Below are positions 10,850 through 21,023 of a stretch of 64,000 nt of DNA, piece after piece (position 1 is the first letter of the stretch; the number at the start of each line of letters is the position of its first letter). The DNA is from Oreohelix idahoensis (lineage: Eukaryota; Mollusca; Gastropoda; Stylommatophora; Oreohelicidae): the NCBI GenBank assembly GCA_024509875.1, contig JAMPIV010008093.1, positions 62,001-126,000 on the forward strand, in the 5' to 3' direction. Made by a program: the position numbers and the translations under genes. The notes beneath the pieces are model-generated. The model saw only the letters and a program-made list of their open reading frames with translations. It was not told the DNA's origin and did no database searches.

Positions 10850-11171
10850 AGCAGGGGGACAAAAGAAACGCTTCAATGACACACTGAAAGCATCGTTGAG
10901 CAGCTTCAAAATTGATGTCTCCTCCTGGGAGACTATCGCACAGGATTGCTGTGCCTGGCGGACAAACATTACTCAAGGTGCTCGCATTGCAGAACAGAAT
11001 TTAGCTGATAAGGCAGAAGGCAAGCGTGCTGCAAGAAAGGCCAGAATGCACAGCAACACTACTATCGACTCTAACCATGTGTGCCCCGTATGTGGCAGGG
11101 CCTGTAGGGCCAAAATAGGATTAATTAGTCACATGAGATCACGGCACAGATGTGTCACAACTCAAGTCTGA
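10850..11171 (+). mobile_element. LINE fragment: C-terminal domain with C2H2 zinc finger
   Basis: Reads GGQKKRFNDTLKASL, then SSWETIAQDCCAWRTNITQG, an AEGKRAARKAR segment, and CPVCGRACRAKIGLISHMRS. This is the post-RT tail with a CPxC...H zinc finger found at the C-terminus of some LINE ORF2 proteins. It ends at a TGA at about 11171. RT itself is absent. Confidence 0.75.
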
Positions 11172-12045
11172 AGCTGTCGCCATCTTCGCTTGCGATGGGC
11201 AACTATTAGTATTATTACAAGGAGAGAAAGTGCGTCTGATTTCAATATCGTCGTCCAGATAGGCTGGATTAGATAAATTATTCTATCCAGAGACTGTCCT
11301 TTCTCTTACACGATCACCCTCGTGAAAAAAAAACTATATCTTACCCCTTACTTTCACATTGTCATCACTATCACCTCTGCTCAGACAGGGCTATAAACAT
11401 CTATTACCTATCTGATAAATCATACACGACATTTGGCATGTTTGATACATTTACAAAGTTAATATCTGCAACCACGAAATAACTGAGATTACCTGCAACT
11501 ACGAAATAATTGAGTAAGAGATAACAGAATACCGGCAAAATCAATAGCAGTTTTTATTCGCATAAATGCCTGCTCCTGTATTGTAAAGCAAAGACAACAT
11601 AGTTATTGCATTCTAATAATGTTAACATTTTCGTGATGAGGCGGAAGAGAAAGAAAAGTACGATGCCATACGGCCTTTTAAAAGCACACCTTCTGCACAG
11701 TGATACTGCAAATAAGGCATAGCTACTCTATCCCTTTCTATCGAACAAAGAGGCGGTTCAGGTGTGGTTACGTCCGCGCAAAAATAAGCATAAAGACCAC
11801 TCTGGACACCTGACTACTTGTACCAATGGCCATGAGCCTTCCTTCTTAGTGATACATCATGAAGGTCAAGTTAATGCCATCGCAGAAAATGTCGTAGGTT
11901 TTAGAGACTTCACCACACTTAGTCCAGCTTTTTTATGAGGTGACCAGTTCCCTTTCTCTCTGTCTTTGCATTCCCTAACTTAAGAGTAGTGTCAGGTACC
12001 CATTTATAATTAGGTAGACTGGAACGAGGCGCCACCAGGTTTCTT
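11172..12045. other. No feature recognised
   Basis: AT-rich sequence without a convincing ORF, repeat or RNA gene. Confidence 0.5.
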
Positions 12046-12330
12046 ACTTACTTACTTAGTCGTTCCCCATCTACCGTGAGGTGTTGAGGTTTGGAAGAGA
12101 GAGCGCCAGACTATCCTATCGGCTGTCTTCCTCCTGGCCTGGTTCCATTCTAGTCCTCGGTCCTTCAAAGAGTGTCTAATGTTGTCCTCCCAGCGGACTC
12201 TGGGTCGTCCTCGGGGTCTGGATCCTTGGCTCTTTGTTTCCCATGCTTGTCGTGGTATCCGATCTTCTCCCATTCTGCAGACATGGCCAAACCATCTTAA
12301 TGCCACCAGGTTTCGATCTCCGGAATCTGG
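12046..12330 (-). mobile_element. LINE-B 3' fragment
   Basis: Minus-strand coding for the LINE-B C-terminus (WFGHVCRMGEDRIPRQAWE, RRKTADRIVWRSL) ending in GTTK and an AAGT-type tail (TTAC repeats at 12041-12057 on plus). Same family as 25466-26262, 44213-44660 and 45779-47045. 5'-truncated. Confidence 0.8.
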
Positions 12331-12439
12331 TAACTGCCGCTTTCTTAATGATAGCATCGAATAAAGAAACACAATTGGCAACGACTAGGAGAAGTAAATC
12401 AGGAGAGAATGAAAAAAAAAAAACCCCCACTGATGAAAA

Positions 12440-13190
12440 TCTGGCAAATTTCGGGCACAGATTGCCTTTGTGATGCTAAAAGACGTGAGCTCTTGAATGG
12501 CGTTAATCACTGCCAAGATTAGTTCCCGGACACGATCTGAAGCAGTTGGAGCGTGTTTATTGTCATTTTTCCCAGGTTAAAGGGATAATGTTTACTTTTT
12601 GCACGTTTTTTCCCAATCTCACGCGTCAAAACCTGCAACGCTGAAGATTTGTTTGTGCCAGGCAAGTGGGTTTGCGAAACTCAAGTGCTTAATCAAGCTG
12701 ATTCTTCACAGAACAAGGGAAAACGTGTTTTTTAACAGCACTTTCTGAGATTTCTTCGTGATTCAGTCATGCCTTTAGTGCCATACTTTCTAATTTATTT
12801 AGCAGCAAATTGTGATTTATATATGTTATTTACAATAAAGATTATAACGACGTTAAACTGACAAACTGCAGATAAGACGTACAGACAGGTAATTACACAG
12901 AGGACAGTTTAGCAAACAGAGAAACTGACAGACAGATAGGTACATAAGATATTGGCTAAAATTTACTGCTATCTTGGAAATTGATAAAAAAAATGATGCT
13001 CAAAGTGCAGCCACTGCTGTGCTAAAGCGTCCTTAATAACATCAACTCGGTTAACCCATCAATATTTCATCAACCGCTATATTTACATCTAACAAAGAGC
13101 TTTTTCGTAGTAGGCTGTATGTACATCTCTAACATACAAGGAAGCGAGCTCATGTAGGCGAAATCCCCGCCAACGCCAAATATAAAATTA
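12440..13190. other. No feature recognised
   Basis: No supported coding or RNA gene; short AT-rich stretches only. Confidence 0.45.
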
Positions 13191-13194
13191 AACG

Positions 13195-13492
13195 CGTGTG
13201 AAGACTGTATGTTTCGTGAAAATTTATACGCGAGTAAAGACTATATGTCTGGAGAAAAGTTATGTGTGAGTGAAGACTATATTTGGAGAGAAGTTATACG
13301 TGAGTGAAGACTATATGTCTGGAGAAAAGTTAAGTGTGAGTGAAGACTATGTTTGGAGAGAAGTTATACGTGTGTGAAGGCTATGTTTGGAGAGAAATTA
13401 TGCGTAAGTTAAGACGTATGTTTGGAGAAAAGTATTACGCGTGTGACGACTGTATGTTTGAAGAAAAGTTATCGGCGTGCGAAGATAATACG
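13195..13492. repeat. Minisatellite, about 38-40 bp unit, about 7-8 diverged copies
   Basis: Repeats of GTGAGTGAAGACTATATG followed by a TGGAGAAAAGTTA-like half. A 60-codon plus-strand frame (13340-13522) merely translates the repeat; I do not consider it a gene. Confidence 0.8.
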
Positions 13493-13522
13493 TGTGACCT
13501 GTTAGGTTGTGTTATACAATAA

Positions 13523-14224
13523 GGTTTAACGTGTAAATCATTTCATGTTTTTATTTTTGTTTTGTTTTTTTGCTGTTTCCTTTGTGAAAGCGAGGGGGCT
13601 AAACTTTTATCCCTTGAAAGGAATTAGGCAAAATTTGAATTTCTCTGTTCAAAAACTGTACAAATATTTACAATAGCTTCGTTCAGAATCAACAAAATGA
13701 GTTCCAAGCAAGGTCACCTGTCTTCTAATTACATGTTGATTTTGAAAAGTTAAGATATTGGCTTCAATTCTTGCCCCGCTATTGTTTTGACAGGTACACC
13801 TACTCGTAAAAAAATAAGCAATCTACATTTTCAAATTACTCGGCTGTAAGATGTGAATGTGTATAACAAACTCTTGAAAAATGCCGTATCGTAAGAAGCT
13901 CTCTAGACTCCTGTTTTTGTGACGCAGGTAAGGCGCCGTATCTACAACTGACAAAGCAAAAAAAAAAAAAAAAAAATTAACAAAAAATTAATCAAAGAAC
14001 ATAATTTAAAAAAAAAAATACTAGGTAGTCTACTAGGGCAGGTTTTTCTTACTGCATGAAAGTTTTAACGCATAAATCATTTAAACTGCAATTTTGTTCT
14101 TGTACAAAAACTAGCAGCGTCAACGATGATGGGTAATAGTATAATAACATCAATGACGCTGATTTCTGTTAATATCTGGTCAAGCGACAGTTTGTTTATC
14201 TGTCTAAATTTAAACAGTTTGGAC
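13523..14224. other. No feature recognised
   Basis: AT-rich; A-runs at about 13960-13977 and 14007-14018. No coding signal. Confidence 0.45.
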
Positions 14225-14420
14225 AGCTGAACATAACCCTGCTCCGCTCATGTTTTACATACTGTCTGTAAAGCGAAGCTGCGCACATTCCTTGTTCTGT
14301 CAACGTGGGTACCGGAATCAACCCGGAAGAACATCTGTTTCCACAGAAACAAACTTCCATGCTGCTTCACTAAGACAGAAACAAATAACCCAGACAGCTG
14401 ATCTGTCATGCACATTAGAC
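14225..14420. repeat. Target repeat of the hAT insertion (left flank)
   Basis: Similar to about 22795-22990, sharing CCTTGTTCTGT, GGGTACC-G/A-GAATCAACCCGGAA and a terminal GCACATTA-G/A-AC. At 22978-23000 the related copy reads from GCACATTAAAC straight into AACTGTAATCCCTGA, a paralogous empty site for the transposon at 14421-22509. Confidence 0.7.
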
Positions 14421-14679
14421 TAGGGCTACCATATGTCCGGATTTACCCGGCTTTTCAAGTCTGAACTGAGCGTAGGCCGGAGTTTTTAAAACAATGTTGA
14501 AATACCCGGCTGTTATGCAATTTACTAAATAATATGAAAGGCCATTTAGAAAATTCTACATTTGAATTTCAGATCCTACGACTGAATTAAAGTCGTCACT
14601 CCCATAGAATCGAGCAAATCATTTATCAATAGTTCCGTAAACTTTCGTGTTGTTGGTTTATTTATAGTAGATTATCATC

Positions 14680-14691
14680 ATAATTTAACTT
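14680..14691. repeat. Left target-site duplication of the LINE-A block
   Basis: ATAATTTAACTT, identical to 20265-20276. It directly precedes the CATT-repeat tail. Confidence 0.85.
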
Positions 14692-14702
14692 CATTCATTC
14701 AT

Positions 14703-15364
14703 TCATAACCCTCCACTCCCAACGGAGCACAGGCCTTCAACAAACACATGCCAAGTCCTCCTGACACGTGCCATCATCTCAATTTCTTTCCACGTTCTCC
14801 TCATCATATTCACCTCTGTTTCCAGCTCTCTTCTCCATGTGCTTCTTGGTCTACCTCTGCCTCTCTTGCCCTGGGGGTTCCAGAACAAGGACTGCCTTGT
14901 AATGCTATCAACAGGTTTCCTCAGTGTGTCCTATCCATCGCCATCGTCTTCTTGTCATCTCTTGCTCCACCGGCACCTGTCCAGTTCTTGTCCCCAGTTC
15001 CACGCCGGCAACCCCGTCACACCATTTTAATCCCTCTATTCTACGCAAGCACCCATTTATGAAAGTCTGTAACTCTTTGGTTGCTGTCCCTGTTGCTCTC
15101 CATGTCTCAGAGCCACACAACAGGACCGACTTCATACTTGAGCCGAAGACTCCTATTTTCGTTTTGGATCCGATCCCCCTTGATCTCCATATATTTCCCA
15201 ATGCAATGAAAGCTCCTCTTGCTTTTTGTATTCTTATCTTGATATCCCTGTCTGTCCCTCCAACTTTTGTCTATATTGCTGCCAAGATATGTGTACGATT
15301 CTACATCTTGTATTGGTGTTTCTTCAAGTTCAACCCTGTTATCATTACCTGCATTTATTCTCAT
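14703..15364 (-). pseudogene. LINE-A copy A: RT thumb and C-terminus (not hypermutated)
   Basis: Three overlapping frames: MRINAGNDNRVELEETPIQD with SYTYLGSNID, then KSVLLCGSETWRATGTATKE with RRWRWIGHT, then FWNPQGKRGRGRPRSTWRRE and WHVFVEGLCSVGSGGL with its stop in the ATGA tail. These are the normal post-catalytic LINE segments in order. At least two frameshifts. Base composition is ordinary here, unlike 15760-17725. Confidence 0.8.
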
Positions 15365-15502
15365 TATTTTTGTCTTTTCCCTGTTATTTTCAGACCCAAT
15401 TGCTGTGACCTCTCATCGAGTGTTTTCAATTTGTCCTGCATCTAATTACGGTTATGGGACAGAAGAGCCAAGTCATCAGCAAAATCCAGATCATCCAACT
15501 GC

Positions 15503-15934
15503 TTAGTCAGAGTCCACTGGATTCCATTTCTGTTGTGTGTTGTCGATGATCTCATAACCCAGTCTATTGTTAGTAAGAAAAGAAAATGGAGACAAGAGGC
15601 ATCTCTGTCGCACTTCTGTTCTTATCCCAAACGGTTCTGTAAGGTGTCCCTCGTGATGAACTCTGCATGCCATGTCTTCATATGTTTTCTTTATTAAATT
15701 AATGATCTTCAGGGGAACTCCATAATGCCTCATCAATTTCCAAAGTGATTCTCTGTCCACACTGTCAAATGCACCCTCGCAGTCCACAAATCCGATGCAC
15801 AGTGGCGAACTCCACTCCAGACCCTGTTCAACCACTATTCTCAAAGTGGCCATCTGGTCTGCACATGATCTGCTTGGTCGAAAACCCGCCTGTTCATCTC
15901 TCAGCCTCCTGTCCATGGACTCTCTCAATGACAA
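15503..15934 (-). pseudogene. LINE-A copy A: RT core
   Basis: Carries DEQAGFRPSRSCADQMATLR, FVDCEGAFDSVDRESLW and IRTEVRQRCLLSPFSF. The conserved G of the usual RQGC turn has become R, and the catalytic FADD lies beyond the frame break toward 15500. The right-hand part, from about 15760, begins to show the A-to-G pattern. Confidence 0.8.
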
Positions 15935-17725
15935 TCCTGTTCAACACCCCTCCTGGCACTGATAGTAACACCATTTCTCCACAATTTGTGCACTCATGTA
16001 AACTTCCCCTCCCAGGGAACCAAACCAGATATCCCTCCCTCCACTCCGCCGGCATCTCCCCCCTCCCTCCCAGACCCCACCAAGTAATTTATACAACATC
16101 TCTGCAGCCGCGTCGACATCTGCTCCGACTGCCTCCGCTGGAATGCCATCAGGTCCAGACGCCCCTCCATCTCCCAGAAGCTCCATGGCTTTCCCCACCT
16201 CCTCCCTCGCCGGCCTTTCACCGCCAATCTGCAGTTCCTCTTCCGCCGGCCGGATGTCCCGGGGGGGGAGGGGGGCCTGTGGAGCTGGTCCACTGAGAAG
16301 GTCCTCAAAATACTCCGTCCACCTCTTCACCCGCTCTTGTACATTGGCGAGCAGTTTTCCATTTCCGTCCCTTATGAGGCAACCTGTTCTCTTGCATTTC
16401 CCTGTCAGCCTCTCCGTGCTGCCACACAGTTCACTCACATTTCCCCCGGCCGCAGCATCCTCTGCCTCTCCTGCCAACTCCTCAACATACTACCTCTTGT
16501 CTCTTTCGACACTTCTCTCCACTTACCCGTCCGCCTCTGTGCACACCTCTTCAGCCCCAGCCCCGGAACCCCTGGCCCCGCCCGTGTCCAAATCCGCTCT
16601 CCTGCCCCTTCTGTCCCCTATCTCACCGATGGCCTCTGTTGCCATCCATGCCCTCCGCTGTCGCTCCCCTTTCCCCAGCACCTCCTCACACGTCGCATTC
16701 CACACAGTTCTGACCCGCTGCAAATAGTCTTCTGCACTCTCCACATCCCCCAGCCGTCGGAGCACTTGGAATCCGCTGGACACCGTGACCGCAAATTTGT
16801 CTCCCGTCTCTTGACCCCCCAGATGCCCCACATTAAACCGTTGTCTACAACTCTGCACCGTTGCACATCTCCCGAGTCCCACTTCCACTTTGGCCATCAG
16901 AAGGTGGCGTTCCGACGCCACACCCGCTCCTCTATCTACCCCCACATCCCGCAACGATGATCCGAACTTCCCGTTTATGCACATATGATCAATCTGCTTC
17001 CTCGTCCCACGGTCTGGCGACATCGATGTCGCCCCGTGTATTCTCCCATGTGAAAACATGCTTCCTCCTATAGCCAGTTGATTTGCAGCACAGAAGTTTG
17101 AGAATAGTTTCCCCACCCTCATTCACCACCCCCAGCCCATGTTTTCCCACGACTTCTTCAAAGCCGGCGTTGACCGTACCTGTCCGTGCACGTGTGCCAC
17201 CCATCAATCCCTCTCCACCCTTTCCACAATTTTCCGTAGTCCAGTACAAAATGCCCCCCACCCCTCTCCCTGTCATTAGTTGGGGCACAACACCGGACGA
17301 CATCCACATTTATTTTCTCTCTAGCCGTTTTAAAAGTAGCTGCTATTACTCTAGGGCCAACAGCTTCCCACCCAACGAGCGCCCTCTGTGCCTCTCTAGA
17401 CAACACAAGAGCCACCCCCTCACTGCGGTGTGAACCCCCGTCCCCATGTCCCGAGGACAGCACAAACTCACCCGCGATGAGTCTCTTCCCCCCCCCCCCC
17501 CCACCCTGTCCCACACATTCCCAGAACCTCGATTCTACATTCCCTCACCTCTGCCACCCTCCCCTGCTCGCCCAATGTCCGAACACTGCAAGTGCCAAAT
17601 CCGGAAGCTCTCAGAAGAAAGAAGGCCAGTCAGCAACACAGACTCCCCCCGGCCCTGTCTGCGTTGCATCACACGCCCCCCCCCCCTGCAAGAGGACCCT
17701 CCCCCGTCCCGGATGGCTGTGCCCC
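15760..17725 (-). pseudogene. LINE-A copy A: hypermutated (sense A-to-G) endonuclease, linker and RT N-terminus
   Basis: Aligns with copy B (about 18090-20090), but in sense orientation copy B's A is very often G. Protein effects are as expected: Lys to Arg/Gly/Glu, Asn to Ser/Asp/Gly, Ile to Val, Thr to Ala. Copy B reads ETINKIKDRKNKKADLKH where copy A reads EAIGEIGDRRGRRADLDT. In a 58-base stretch (16158-16215 against 18496-18553) all 17 differences are plus-strand T-to-C. They hit 16 of 20 T followed by a non-C base and 1 of 8 T followed by C, i.e. sense A preceded by G is spared. No protein could be functional. The changes stop sharply at both edges. Confidence 0.85.
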
Positions 17726-17887
17726 ATTTTCCTTAATTGACTTGTCCATGTTTGACGATTTTTTGGTGGTTTAAATTTTTTACAGGATGGGGGTAACCAG
17801 TTCCATGCCCAACCCTCCTTAGTCGCTTTCTACGACATGCATGGCAGGGAACAGTGTTACTATTCTTTGCTTCCCTTTCGAGCACCG
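17726..17887 (-). other. LINE-A copy A: ORF start and 5' leader (unedited)
   Basis: The ORF start MDKSIKEN is at 17749, identical in phase to copy B. From there to 17887 copy A and copy B match without the T-to-C bias, including AGGATGGGG and CATGCATGGCAGGGAACAGTG. Copy B's equivalent is 20089-20245. Confidence 0.75.
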
Positions 17888-18177
17888 GTAACCAAGTCTA
17901 TTGCTAGTAAGAAAAGAAATGGAGACAAGAGGCATCCCTGTCGCACTCCTGTTCTTATCTCAAACGGTTCTGTAAGCTGCCCTTCGTGACGAACTCTGCA
18001 TGTCATGTCTTCATATGTTTTCTTTATTAGATTAATGATCTTCAGGGGAACTCCATAATGCCTCATCAATTTCCAAAGTGATTCTCTGTCTACACTGTCA
18101 AATGCCTTTTCGTAGTCCACAAATCCGATGTATAGTGGTGAATTCCATTCCAGACTTTGTTCAACTATTATTCTCAA
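17888..18177 (-). pseudogene. LINE-A copy B: RT core, 3'-truncated at the junction
   Basis: Reads IGFVDYEKAFDSVDRESLW, IRTGVRQGCLLSPFLF and LAIDLVT, then hits copy A's leader. The catalytic FADD and everything downstream are absent. Unlike copy A it keeps RQGC and Lys-rich codons. Confidence 0.85.
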
Positions 18178-18554
18178 AATGGCTATCTGGTCTTACATGA
18201 TCTGTTTTGTCGAAAACCTGCTTGTTCATCTCCCAGTTTCTTGTCTATGGACTCTTTTAATCTCTCAAGGATAATCCTGTTTAATACTTCTCCTGGCACT
18301 GATAGTAACATTATTCCTCTATAATTTGTGCACTCTTGTAAATTTACCTTCTTAGGCAATTTAACCAGATATCATTCCTTCCATTCTGCTGGTATCTCTT
18401 CCTTTTCCCAGACTTTACCAAGTAATTTATATAACATCTCTGTAGCCGTGTCGATATCTGCTTTGATGGCCTCTGCTGGAATGCCATCAGGTCCAGACGC
18501 TTTTCCATCTCTTAGAAGCTTTATGGCTTTCTTTATTTCTTCCTTCGTTGGTCT

Positions 18555-19193
18555 TTAACCGTTATATTGTAGCCCTTCTTCTGCTGGCTGGATGTCCGGG
18601 GGGGGGGGGGGGGGGGGGGGGGTTCGAGCTGGTCTATTGAGAAGGTCCTCAAAATATCCGGTCCACCTCTTCATTTGCTCTTGTATAATGCTGAGCAGTT
18701 TTCCATTCTTGCCTTTTATGAGGCAACTTGTTTGCTTGTATTTCCCTGTTAGCTTCTTTGTGCTGCTATACAGTTCTCTCATATTTCCTTTGGCTGCAGC
18801 ATCTTCTGCCTCTCTTGCCAACTCCTCAATATACTTCCTCTTGTCTCTTTTGATACTTCTTTGTTTGCTTCTGTGTACACTTCTTGAGCCTTGGCTTTGG
18901 AACTTCTGGTTTTGCTTGTGTTTTAAATCTGCTTTCTTGTTTTTTCTGTCTTTTATCTTATTGATGGTTTCTGTTGTTATCCATGCTTTTTGTTGTCGTT
19001 CCCTTTTCCCCAATATTTCTTCACATGTCTCATTCCATACAGTTTTGATTTGCTGCCAATAGTCTTCTGTATTCTCTACATCTTCCAGCTGTTGGAGCAC
19101 TTGGAATTTGTTGGATATTGTGACCGCAAATTTGTCTCTTGTTTCTTGATTTCTTAGATGTCCTACATTAAATTGTTGTCTATAATTTTGCAT
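18555..19193 (-). pseudogene. LINE-A copy B: linker between endonuclease and RT
   Basis: 212-codon segment, Lys/Gln/Asn-rich: FNVGHLRNQETRDKFAVTI, VWNETCEEILGKRERQQKAW, KRKYIEELAREAEDAAAKGN, then MKRWTGYFEDLLNRPA and a proline run. The proline run is coded by the 25-G tract on plus. It is the unedited counterpart of 15994-17122. The RT N-terminal motifs that follow lie in a disrupted frame (18178-18554). Confidence 0.8.
18598..18622. repeat. Homopolymer of 25 G
   Basis: Uninterrupted G run inside copy B. Copy A has a shorter, interrupted G tract at the same site (about 16259-16276). Length is likely variable or assembly-sensitive. Confidence 0.9.
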
Positions 19194-19284
19194 TGTTGCA
19201 TATCTCTTTGAGTTTCATTTTTACTTTGGCTATCAGAAGGTGGTGATCTGATGCCACATCTGCTCCTCTATATACCGTTACATC

Positions 19285-19758
19285 CTACAATGATGATCTA
19301 AACTTCTTGTTTATGCATATATGATCAGTCTGATTTTCTGTTCTATGGTCTGGTGATATCCATGTTGCCTTGTGTATTCTCTTATGTGGAAACATGCTTC
19401 CTCCTATAGCCAGTTGATTTGAAGCACAGAAGGTTGAGAATAGTTCTCCATTTTCATTCATTACTCCTAGCCCATGTTTTCCCATGACTTCTTCTAAGCC
19501 GGTGTTGACTGTACCTATCTTTGCATTCATGTCACCCATCAAAATTGTGATGTCTCTTCTTTTTACTTTTTCCAAAATTTCCCGTAGTCTAGTATAACAT
19601 GCCTCTTTCACAGACTCTTTTTTGTCATTAGTTGGTGCACAACATTGGATGATATTTACATTTATTTTCTTTTTAGCTGTTTTAAAAGTAGCTGTTATTA
19701 TTCTGGGTCCAACAGCTTCCCATTCAATGAGTGCTTTCTGTGCTTCTTTAGATAACAT
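19285..19758 (-). pseudogene. LINE-A copy B: APE-type endonuclease, central and C-terminal
   Basis: Contains GPRIITATFKTAKKKINVNI, CCAPTND, the catalytic GDMNAKIG motif, GVMNENGELFSTFCASNQL and SPDHRTENQTDHICI. These are the conserved blocks of the endonuclease that nicks the target DNA. A phase break at about 19760-19800 separates it from the N-terminus. Confidence 0.85.
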
Positions 19759-19800
19759 AAGAGCTACCCCTTCACTATGGTGTGAACTTTCGTCTTCATG

Positions 19801-20112
19801 TCATGAGGACAGCACCAATTCACCTGTGATGAGTTTCTTCTTGTCTACCCTCTTCCACTTTGTTTCACACAGTCCCAGAACCTCGATTTTATATTCCCTC
19901 ATTTCTGCTGCTACTTGTGCCACCTTCCCTTGTTCGTTTAATGTCCGAACATTCCAGGTGCCAAATCTGGAAGTTCTCCTAGAAGAAAGAAGGTTAGTCA
20001 GTAACACAGACTCCTTTCGGCTTTTTCTGTGTTGCATCATACGCCTCCCTGCGAGAGGACCTTCCCCTGTCTTGGATGGCTGTGTTTTATTTTCCTTAAT
20101 TGACTTGTCCAT
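19801..20112 (-). pseudogene. LINE-A copy B: ORF start and endonuclease N-terminus
   Basis: Begins MDKSIKENKTQPSKTGEG and carries SRFGTWNVRTLNEQGKVAQV and YKIEVLGLCETKW, the first two endonuclease blocks (N of GTWN and E of CETKW). The start is chosen because the same MDKSIKEN start occurs in copy A and a short leader of about 150 bases follows to the end of the element. Confidence 0.85.
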
Positions 20113-20264
20113 GTTTGTTGAAGTTTTTTGTGGTTTAAATTTTTTTACAGGATGGGGTAACCAGCCCCATGCCCAACTCTCCTTAGTCGCTTTCTACCAC
20201 ATGCATGGCAGGGAACAGTGTTACTATTCTTTGCTCCCCTTTCGGGCCCCGGTGGACACGGGTG

Positions 20265-20276
20265 ATAATTTAACTT
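20265..20276. repeat. Right target-site duplication of the LINE-A block
   Basis: ATAATTTAACTT, identical to 14680-14691. Confidence 0.85.
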
Positions 20277-20467
20277 AGGTTTCGTAATTTTCGCTTTGTT
20301 TGTTTATTGATATGTGTTACGAAAATATGCACTTTGAATGTTAAGACGATATTAGGTTAAGTCACTCAAAACGGTTGCAAATTACAAATACTTTTAACTT
20401 TGATATTGAATTTAATATTAATTAATGGCATTATACATTAATTATACAAACCTACTCTAAGTTCAAA

Positions 20468-20577
20468 ATGAACGAGTGTACTCGCAGATGTATTAAGAAG
20501 AAATTTCCATGCTCCTTCAGTAGTCGGCAAGATTCAGAAGCAGAATGTCATGTGTGCACAGGTGCAAATAATGGTAC
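20468..20577 (+). pseudogene. hAT transposase N-terminal fragment
   Basis: Open from ATG at 20468: MNECTRRCIKKKFPCSF...DSEAECHVCTG. The pattern, a basic/aromatic stretch then EAxCxxC, resembles the N-terminal region of hAT transposases. It is followed by GTACG and a poly-T stretch, so it could be an exon end. Short, so identification rests partly on the surrounding hAT ends. Confidence 0.5.
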
Positions 20578-20721
20578 GTTTGATTTTTTTTTTAAACGCA
20601 CACAACTATGAAAACAAAACAAAAAAGCCACAAGCAAGCACTTGCGTCTGAAAGTTCGCAATCAAAATTTACAAAATAAACAAGCACGGAATAGTGTCAC
20701 TGGTTCACTATCTTGAGATAG

Positions 20722-20862
20722 AAGCGTCATTATCCTTCCATCTACCACTCTGCCACGAGTAATCTTGTGCGAAGGTAAACACCTTTGAAGGCCCATAGTA
20801 GACACTCTTGAGTTTTGGCCAGTGTTGGACCACTACTGCAAAGCAGGGGAGGCAATGCGTGA
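20722..20862. repeat. Dispersed repeat, copy 1
   Basis: Shares AGAAGCGTCATTA, CCTTTGAAG and GGACCACTACTGCAA with 43607-43755. Probably inserted into the hAT coding region. Confidence 0.75.
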
Positions 20863-21023
20863 CAAACAGTATGAAGTTACTGCTACAGAATTTTGCTTTT
20901 CACAGAGTTAAACATCACATAGTTTCAAATCAGTGGGTAGTACTTCAAAGTGCTTTCAATTCAGAAATTGCCAACAAATTTGCAAGCGACAGAACCAAAA
21001 CAACCGCTTTCTCAATTCTGTGA
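20808..21023 (+). pseudogene. hAT transposase fragment (degenerate)
   Basis: Reads FAFHRVKHHIVSNQ and, later, SEIANKFASDRTKTTAFSIL. An xxYHTVKHH-type block followed about 30 residues later by ARTKxExI is a recognisable hAT N-terminal pattern. The first third of this frame is the inserted dispersed repeat. The catalytic core and dimerisation domain are not found. Confidence 0.5.

Larger units (their letters stand above)
14692..20264 (-). mobile_element. LINE-A tandem chimera: copy A (14692-17887) joined to 3'-truncated copy B (17888-20264)
   Basis: One 12-bp duplication (14680-14691 and 20265-20276) encloses both copies. Copy A has a sense-strand ATGA-repeat tail at its left end, C-terminus, RT, endonuclease and 5' leader. 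At about 17887 its leader abuts the interior of copy B's RT, and copy B then runs to its own 5' leader. Copy B's missing 3' part is not found to the left of copy A. A single insertion event with template jumping from the 5' end of one RNA to an internal site on another fits best. LINE-A encodes one APE-endonuclease/RT protein and has almost no 3' UTR. Confidence 0.85.

Noticed and set aside
13340..13522. Cys-containing repetitive 60-codon frame
   Set aside because: A translated minisatellite, not a peptide gene.
15760..17725. Explanation of the T-to-C bias by CpG deamination in copy B
   Set aside because: Most affected sites in copy B are in TT, TA and TG runs that match normal Lys/Asn/Ile codons of the LINE, and the neighbour rule is avoidance of T before C, not a CpG pattern.
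16143..17774. Several Pro/Ser-rich plus-strand frames of 60-207 codons
   Set aside because: Antisense of the hypermutated LINE; the lack of stops is a by-product of T-to-C change on plus.
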